From an uncultured Phascolarctobacterium sp. (GTDB lineage: Bacteria; Bacillota; Negativicutes; Acidaminococcales; Acidaminococcaceae): a stretch of 46,983 bases of DNA. A model generated the notes under the pieces. That model made no database searches and was not told the origin of the DNA. It was given only the letters and a program-made list of their open reading frames with translations. Position 1 is the first letter of the stretch, and every line of letters starts with the position of its first letter. The stretch spans positions 1-46,983 of the forward strand of contig CAJKLD010000021.1 of NCBI GenBank assembly GCA_905200645.1. The letters are read 5' to 3'. Below, one piece after another: positions 43,838-46,983 of this stretch. The translations under genes were made by a program, and so were the position numbers.

Positions 43838-44326
43838 TCAAGGCGATTTCTTTTTTATTACTTCAATTTCCGCTTTAATATATTCATTTTTAGCTCTTAA
43901 CCGAATCAATTCTTCATATTCTGATTCTTCAAGCTTGCGTGGATTATTATAATTCAGCTTTTTCATGTCAGAATTCTTTGGTGGCCGTCCTTTCTTATGT
44001 ATTATAAGACCATTATACCCCCAAATTTTATATTTGCGAACCCATTGATAAAGTTGGCCGCTATTTATTCCAACTGATACAGCTACTGAAGAAATGGACT
44101 CGCCAGCAATTGCACGAGCAACTAATTCATACCGCTTTTCTGCTGACCAATCTTTGTTAAAATTATTGTGTTTTAGGGCATCTGTACCACAGGCTTCAAT
44201 AGTTCTTGCCCAAACTCGAATTAAGCGATGAAAGGTTGTTGCTTTTACACCATCTGGTGGTTCCATATACAACCCTTGATTGTACATATCTACACATTTT
44301 AATTTGAATTCATAACTATATTTCAT
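43838..44326 (-). CDS. IS3-family transposase OrfA
   Basis: The 162-residue protein has a helix-turn-helix of the IS3 OrfA type (ISSVAVSVGINSGQLYQWVRKYKIWG) and a C-terminal leucine-zipper-like helix (ESEYEELIRLRAKNEYIKAEIEVI). The end IKKKSP departs from the usual IKKEIALR. The A AAA AAG run there is either a -1 frameshift signal or a one-base deletion. GGAGG precedes the ATG. The partner OrfB is broken. Confidence 0.85.
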   Translation of the reverse strand: MKYSYEFKLKCVDMYNQGLYMEPPDGVKATTFHRLIRVWARTIEACGTDALKHNNFNKDWSAEKRYELVARAIAGESISSVAVSVGINSGQLYQWVRKYKIWGYNGLIIHKKGRPPKNSDMKKLNYNNPRKLEESEYEELIRLRAKNEYIKAEIEVIKKKSP

Positions 44327-44369
44327 AAAAATACCCTCCTTACTGGTTTTGTCCAGTAAAGAGGGTACA

Positions 44370-44620
44370 CATCAATTTAGGCGGATTTTTTATTTTATGC
44401 TATCGGATTGTAAGTCAAGAAATAGGGAAAAGTCAAATATGGAATCAAGACTCGAAAAAATATTTTTTCATATAGGAGAAATCAAAAAATAAAAAATTTT
44501 CTCGGGGGGACCTGTTTTCTTATGATTCTTCTTTTATGGGATTTATTGCCCCCGGTACTTTGACTTTAAGTATTGGTCAAAAGAGAATCAAATATTTTTT
44601 GAAGGGAGGTGATGATATTC
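44370..44620 (+). other. Non-coding stretch with inverted repeats
   Basis: No supported gene is seen between the IS3 end and the first microORF. The plus strand holds GATTCT..AGAATC arms (44524-44588), a G5/C5 pair (about 44504-44558) and TTGAC..GTCAA (about 44568-44580), so the RNA could be strongly folded. Confidence 0.4.
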
Positions 44621-44677
44621 GTGAAGGGACACTGGAGAAAGGGGTGTTTTGTTGTTGGGAGTCTCTCGTTGGGATAG
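44621..44677 (+). CDS. MicroORF, 18 residues (possible leader peptide)
   Basis: GTG at 44621 starts MKGHWRKGCFVVGSLSLG. It is preceded by GGGAGGTGAT, a near-perfect match to the anti-SD of 16S rRNA, at suitable distance. The stop lies inside the 5' arm of the hairpin at 44662-44719, so translation would disturb that structure. A leader-peptide role is inference. Confidence 0.4.
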   Translation: MKGHWRKGCFVVGSLSLG

Positions 44678-44719
44678 GAACTAAAGTCTATACCCTAGAC
44701 CTATCCCGTTAAAGAGAGG
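44662..44719 (+). other. Compound RNA hairpin
   Basis: CTCTC (44663-44667) pairs with GAGAG (44714-44718), GGGATAG (44671-44677) with CTATCCC (44701-44707), and GTCTA (44686-44690) with TAGAC (44696-44700), giving a stacked three-part stem. Confidence 0.6.
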
Positions 44720-44721
44720 CT

Positions 44722-44756
44722 TGTAATCATTCTTGGGTATAAGAATTAAGATTACA
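44722..44756 (+). other. Second RNA hairpin in the leader
   Basis: TGTAATCATTCTT pairs with AAGAAT and GATTACA (44722-44734 with 44741-44756) with a three-base bulge and a six-base loop. Confidence 0.6.
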
Positions 44757-44845
44757 GAGAGTCATTAGTTTCACCAAGCCTAATACTCAAGCCAATAATA
44801 ACATTCTTTTCTCTAAAAATCAAGTGTAAAAAGGAGGAAATTACG

Positions 44846-45052
44846 ATGAAAAAATCTTTATTGTGGGGATTGGCCCTCGCTGCTGTTATGGCAGCGATGT
44901 GGGCCGTTGTTACCCCGGCTCCAGAGCTTTCTCCTTTGGAGCTAAGAATTGATCGGTCTGCACCCCAAGCTAAGATCGATCAAGTTCACGGGCTTGCCAA
45001 TTATTGGGAAGCTCGTGGACGCAAAGTAATTATCCGTTGGTCTGACGACTAA
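44846..45052 (+). CDS. Small protein with N-terminal membrane/signal segment
   Basis: The 68-residue product begins MKKSLLWGLALAAVMAAMWAVV, a typical signal sequence or membrane anchor, followed by about 45 polar residues rich in Arg, Asp and Trp (LELRIDRSAPQAKIDQVHG, ARGRKVIIRWSDD). A strong AAGGAGG lies nine bases before the ATG and a perfect terminator follows (45075-45108). I do not recognise a family; the structured 200-base leader suggests post-transcriptional control. Confidence 0.7.
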   Translation: MKKSLLWGLALAAVMAAMWAVVTPAPELSPLELRIDRSAPQAKIDQVHGLANYWEARGRKVIIRWSDD

Positions 45053-45074
45053 CGGGTAATCTTACATAATTATT

Positions 45075-45108
45075 ATACCCTCTAGACGTTTTTATGTCTA
45101 GAGGGTAT
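45075..45108 (+). terminator. Terminator of the 68-residue gene
   Basis: A 13-bp perfect stem (ATACCCTCTAGAC/GTCTAGAGGGTAT) with an eight-base loop is followed by a short T-rich stretch. Confidence 0.8.
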
Positions 45109-45133
45109 TTGTTTACCAGCTCAAGTATTTCAT

Positions 45134-45191
45134 AGCAAGTAGAGAAAAGCGTCCGACATCCTTACTTGTCGAACGTTTTTCTGTGCTTGCT
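45134..45191. repeat. Long imperfect hairpin (about 25 bp)
   Basis: The arm 45134-45158 (AGCAAGTAGAGAAAAGCGTC...) pairs with 45166-45191 (...GAACGTTTTTCTGTGCTTGCT), with few mismatches and a short loop. It could be a second terminator or a stable RNA stem. Confidence 0.6.
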
Positions 45192-45230
45192 TAACAGTAG
45201 ATTCTTAGCACAAGAGGGGAGTGATGTCTT

Positions 45231-45293
45231 ATGAAGTCTAAATCTACAAGATTTACTCTAACGAGCTCCGGTCTTGGGATGACCGGCATGTAA
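45231..45293 (+). CDS. MicroORF, 20 residues (possible leader peptide)
   Basis: ATG at 45231 encodes MKSKSTRFTLTSSGLGMTGM, preceded by GAGGGGAGTG at proper spacing. Its last codons form a hairpin (CCGGTC 45268-45273 with GACCGG 45281-45286). It lies between two larger hairpins and upstream of the polymerase-like gene. Real translation is unproven. Confidence 0.4.
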   Translation: MKSKSTRFTLTSSGLGMTGM

Positions 45294-45307
45294 ACTCACC
45301 CCGTATT

Positions 45308-45380
45308 TAAGACGAATGCGTTAGTAGTCGAGCAATCCACACCTTTGCAATGACACTACATCGTCTTATTTATATTTTAA
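45308..45380 (+). terminator. Terminator-like hairpin before the polymerase gene
   Basis: TTAAGACGA (from 45308) pairs with TCGTCTTA (45361-45368), with inner AGTAGT/ACTAC pairs, and is followed by TTTATATTTT. It could act as an attenuator for the gene at 45445. Confidence 0.55.
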
Positions 45381-45444
45381 CCTATTTTTTAAATTTTGTC
45401 CAGCTAAAAGACGTTAAAGAAGCACAAAAAAGGAGGAAAAGAAA

Positions 45445-46938
45445 ATGAAAAAAATGGAAAATGTTAATGAAGTTGTTGTTGGAACTGCTGAAGACAGCAG
45501 ATTGCATACCGTATACGGCGGTAACGCAATAATTATTCAGTCTGTACGTTATGACGAACAGATTGTGAATGGCGAGAAGGAATTGCTCACCTTTTGGAGC
45601 TTGGAACGTAAGGCCGATAGTCTTACGATCAGAGAGGGATATTATAACCCCTCCCAATCAAAAAAGGGCTTTGTAACCGATAAATTCGGTTACACAAGTA
45701 TGCAGCCCATTGTCGACGAAATCTTGTCTTTAGACGAGATCATCGTCGACATCCCTCGAGTTAAGGAAGGAAAATGGGTTAGTACCCTATTGAACGATAT
45801 TCGGTCTACAGGGGTAATTTGCCGTTTAGTTATAAATGGCAAACCTTATCTTTTAGCCCAAGCCGCTAAAGAGGAGGATTTATATGTCCTTCTCGGCTTA
45901 GGTCAAAAAATGACCTATGAAGAGGTCATAAATCTAGCAGAAAAAGAAAAAGAACGCCGGATAAAAAACAATGAGGTAGGAATGCCAGAAATTCTTACCT
46001 GGTACGGAAGATATGTATCTTCTGTATCGATGCAAAGAAGAGAGTTGCTCTCCTTCTTTAGAATTCCTAACTCTAAAGAAAGCTGGAGAGACATTCGTCT
46101 CTCTAGGGTAAATAATCTCTTGGGTCGTGCTCCGGAGATTATTATGGCGGCGCTTGGCGAAGGAGAAAAACCCATCGCAAAAATCGCCAAAAAGGTAGCA
46201 AGATTTACTCTACCCTTTACGAATGGCGCTAAGCTTGCCAAACCGGAAAGCATTGCCATTTGGACTGGCAAGTTTGGTTTCGCGGATGGAGCTGGTATGG
46301 TATCCGCGAAATTCTTTGAATCCGGTATAAAAGATGCCGGATTCGAAATAAGAAACGGCGGTACTGGAAGTCATTTCCAAGGCCGTTTTGGCACCTGTAA
46401 AGGATACTTTACAGTAATGGGTAGTCTAAACGCTTATGTTACTACCCTTGCCGAAAGATCTGGTATCATCCATTTAGACATGGATGATATTGACAAATGT
46501 TTCGAACTTATGGTTCGTTTGGAGAAAGGGGAATTTGAAAACGAACCAGCACTGATCATTATAGGCGGTGCAGACGTTAACGATATCGATATGTTAGTCG
46601 ATATGAATGTATGCAAGGCCGGATTTGTTCCAGCCTTGACACCTCCAATGGCTATAATGGAGGTACCGGAATTAGAATCCGGTGTTAAATTATCCTCCCA
46701 GATTGTCGGAGGAGTTATGGGAGTTGAAGGATTTGCTCCCGTAATGAAACAAATCGTAGACGAATATATTGACGATCTGTTCTCTTTCGAAAAGAAAGAA
46801 GAGCTGTCTTTGTCTATGTTGGGCAACGACAGCTTTGTCGACGACTCAATAAAAATGGTTGAACCAAGCTTCTTGACCAAAGATGCTGTTTTAGTCAAGA
46901 AGCTTGGCGAAAATATAAAAGAAAAAGCGAGTGTGTGA
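45445..46938 (+). CDS. Two-barrel RNA polymerase-like protein (cellular RdRP/YonO type), 3'-truncated
   Basis: The 497-residue product contains GKFGFADGAGMVS (275-287) followed by FQGRFGTCKGYFTV (311-324). In cellular RNA-dependent RNA polymerases (QDE-1/plant RDR, PF05183) the first double-psi beta-barrel has DGxGxIS and then FQIRxGGxKGVxxV with a conserved Lys; order and spacing agree (Lys319 here). An upstream TWYGRY (185-190) and downstream KLSSQ (415-419) also fit. The catalytic DxDGD of the second barrel is absent because the gene is cut at 46929 by an IS256-type terminus; the last three codons come from that junction. AAGGAGG lies upstream of the ATG. N-terminal 180 residues are unassigned. 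The family call is by motif only. Confidence 0.6.
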   Translation: MKKMENVNEVVVGTAEDSRLHTVYGGNAIIIQSVRYDEQIVNGEKELLTFWSLERKADSLTIREGYYNPSQSKKGFVTDKFGYTSMQPIVDEILSLDEIIVDIPRVKEGKWVSTLLNDIRSTGVICRLVINGKPYLLAQAAKEEDLYVLLGLGQKMTYEEVINLAEKEKERRIKNNEVGMPEILTWYGRYVSSVSMQRRELLSFFRIPNSKESWRDIRLSRVNNLLGRAPEIIMAALGEGEKPIAKIAKKVARFTLPFTNGAKLAKPESIAIWTGKFGFADGAGMVSAKFFESGIKDAGFEIRNGGTGSHFQGRFGTCKGYFTVMGSLNAYVTTLAERSGIIHLDMDDIDKCFELMVRLEKGEFENEPALIIIGGADVNDIDMLVDMNVCKAGFVPALTPPMAIMEVPELESGVKLSSQIVGGVMGVEGFAPVMKQIVDEYIDDLFSFEKKEELSLSMLGNDSFVDDSIKMVEPSFLTKDAVLVKKLGENIKEKASV

Positions 46939-46983
46939 GAGTTTTTCTGTAAATAAGACCTTCTATGATAATTTTTACTTGAA
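46929..46983. mobile_element. IS256-type terminus running out of the window
   Basis: GAGTGTGTGAGAG...CTGTAAATAAG matches the remnant at 42918 (about 47 of 55 bases). It interrupts the polymerase-like gene; the transposase would lie beyond the window edge. Confidence 0.6.

Larger units (their letters stand above)
43000..44369 (-). mobile_element. Degraded IS3-family element (IS150-like)
   Basis: The element has an OrfA with HTH and an OrfB with the DDE integrase core. Its right-hand end is marked by TGTACCCTCTTTACTGGAC (minus strand from 44369). No matching left end is seen: OrfB stops short at YIDYYK, and the sequence then joins the IS256-type remnant. The left boundary is therefore approximate. 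Confidence 0.75.

Noticed and set aside
44397..44492. A 31-codon plus-strand frame just after the IS3 end (starts MLSDCKSRNREKS)
   Set aside because: There is no ribosome-binding site at either possible ATG and composition is AT-driven; not supported as a gene.
45395..45415. TTTTGTCCAG matching the IS3 end at 44347-44356
   Set aside because: Only ten bases agree and the flanks differ; probably chance rather than a second IS3 end.
42918..46928. Composite transposon bounded by the two IS256-type termini
   Set aside because: Both termini point the same way and neither full IS is visible, so two independent insertions are more likely.

Overview
The window looks like a core chromosomal segment of a low-to-mid GC, Gram-negative-type Firmicute (Negativicutes; an Acidaminococcaceae member such as Phascolarctobacterium is my best guess). 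The evidence is Firmicutes-style regulation: an HrcA/CIRCE heat-shock operon, a T-box before thrS, a ZTP riboswitch before an AICAR formyltransferase, a glmS ribozyme, and a cdaA-cdaR-glmM cluster. Two adjacent DASS-type dicarboxylate carriers also fit a succinate-using anaerobe. The genus call is inference.

Layout. 1-200: leader and strong promoter of an rRNA operon that runs leftward out of the window. 381-8921 (minus): the riboswitch-controlled purH-type gene, then an apparent eight-gene operon (cyclophilin lipoprotein, phoH, ybeY, cdd, era, a CorC/HlyC-type CBS protein, recO, a radical SAM protein), then an alpha/beta hydrolase. 8922-10267: gene-free DNA rich in palindromes and short repeats. 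10268-12403: thrS with T-box leader and promoter. 12484-14055 (plus): exported DUF4127 protein. 14109-17890 (minus): two near-identical DASS carriers and a Crp/Fnr regulator. 18285-23371: hrcA-grpE-dnaK-dnaJ. 23390-25147: hemW and ogt. 25217-34079: glmS with its ribozyme, and lepA-cdaA-cdaR-FAD oxidoreductase-glmM. 34212: rpsT (plus). 34695-35031: four tRNAs (Tyr, Met, fMet, Thr). 35109-38066: K+ uptake genes and an rRNA/tRNA methyltransferase. 38145-39442: infC-rpmI-rplT with attenuated leader. 39470-40961: AGCS amino-acid:Na+ symporter.

From 41031 the character changes to accessory DNA: three overlapping phage-like genes cut by an IS256-type terminus (42918), a decayed IS3-family element (about 43000-44369), and then on the plus strand a set of tiny ORFs and strong RNA hairpins, a 68-residue membrane/secreted peptide, and a 497-residue protein. 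That protein carries motifs of the two-barrel RNA polymerase family (cellular RNA-dependent RNA polymerases/QDE-1 and phage YonO-like enzymes). It ends exactly where a second IS256-type terminus begins (46929), so the catalytic half is missing from this window.

How it fits together: most genes are housekeeping (translation, ribosome maturation, chaperones, cell-wall precursor and c-di-AMP supply), each with a recognisable control element. The most unusual content is the last 2.5 kb: a possible mobile unit with a cellular-RdRP-like polymerase preceded by structured RNA and microproteins.
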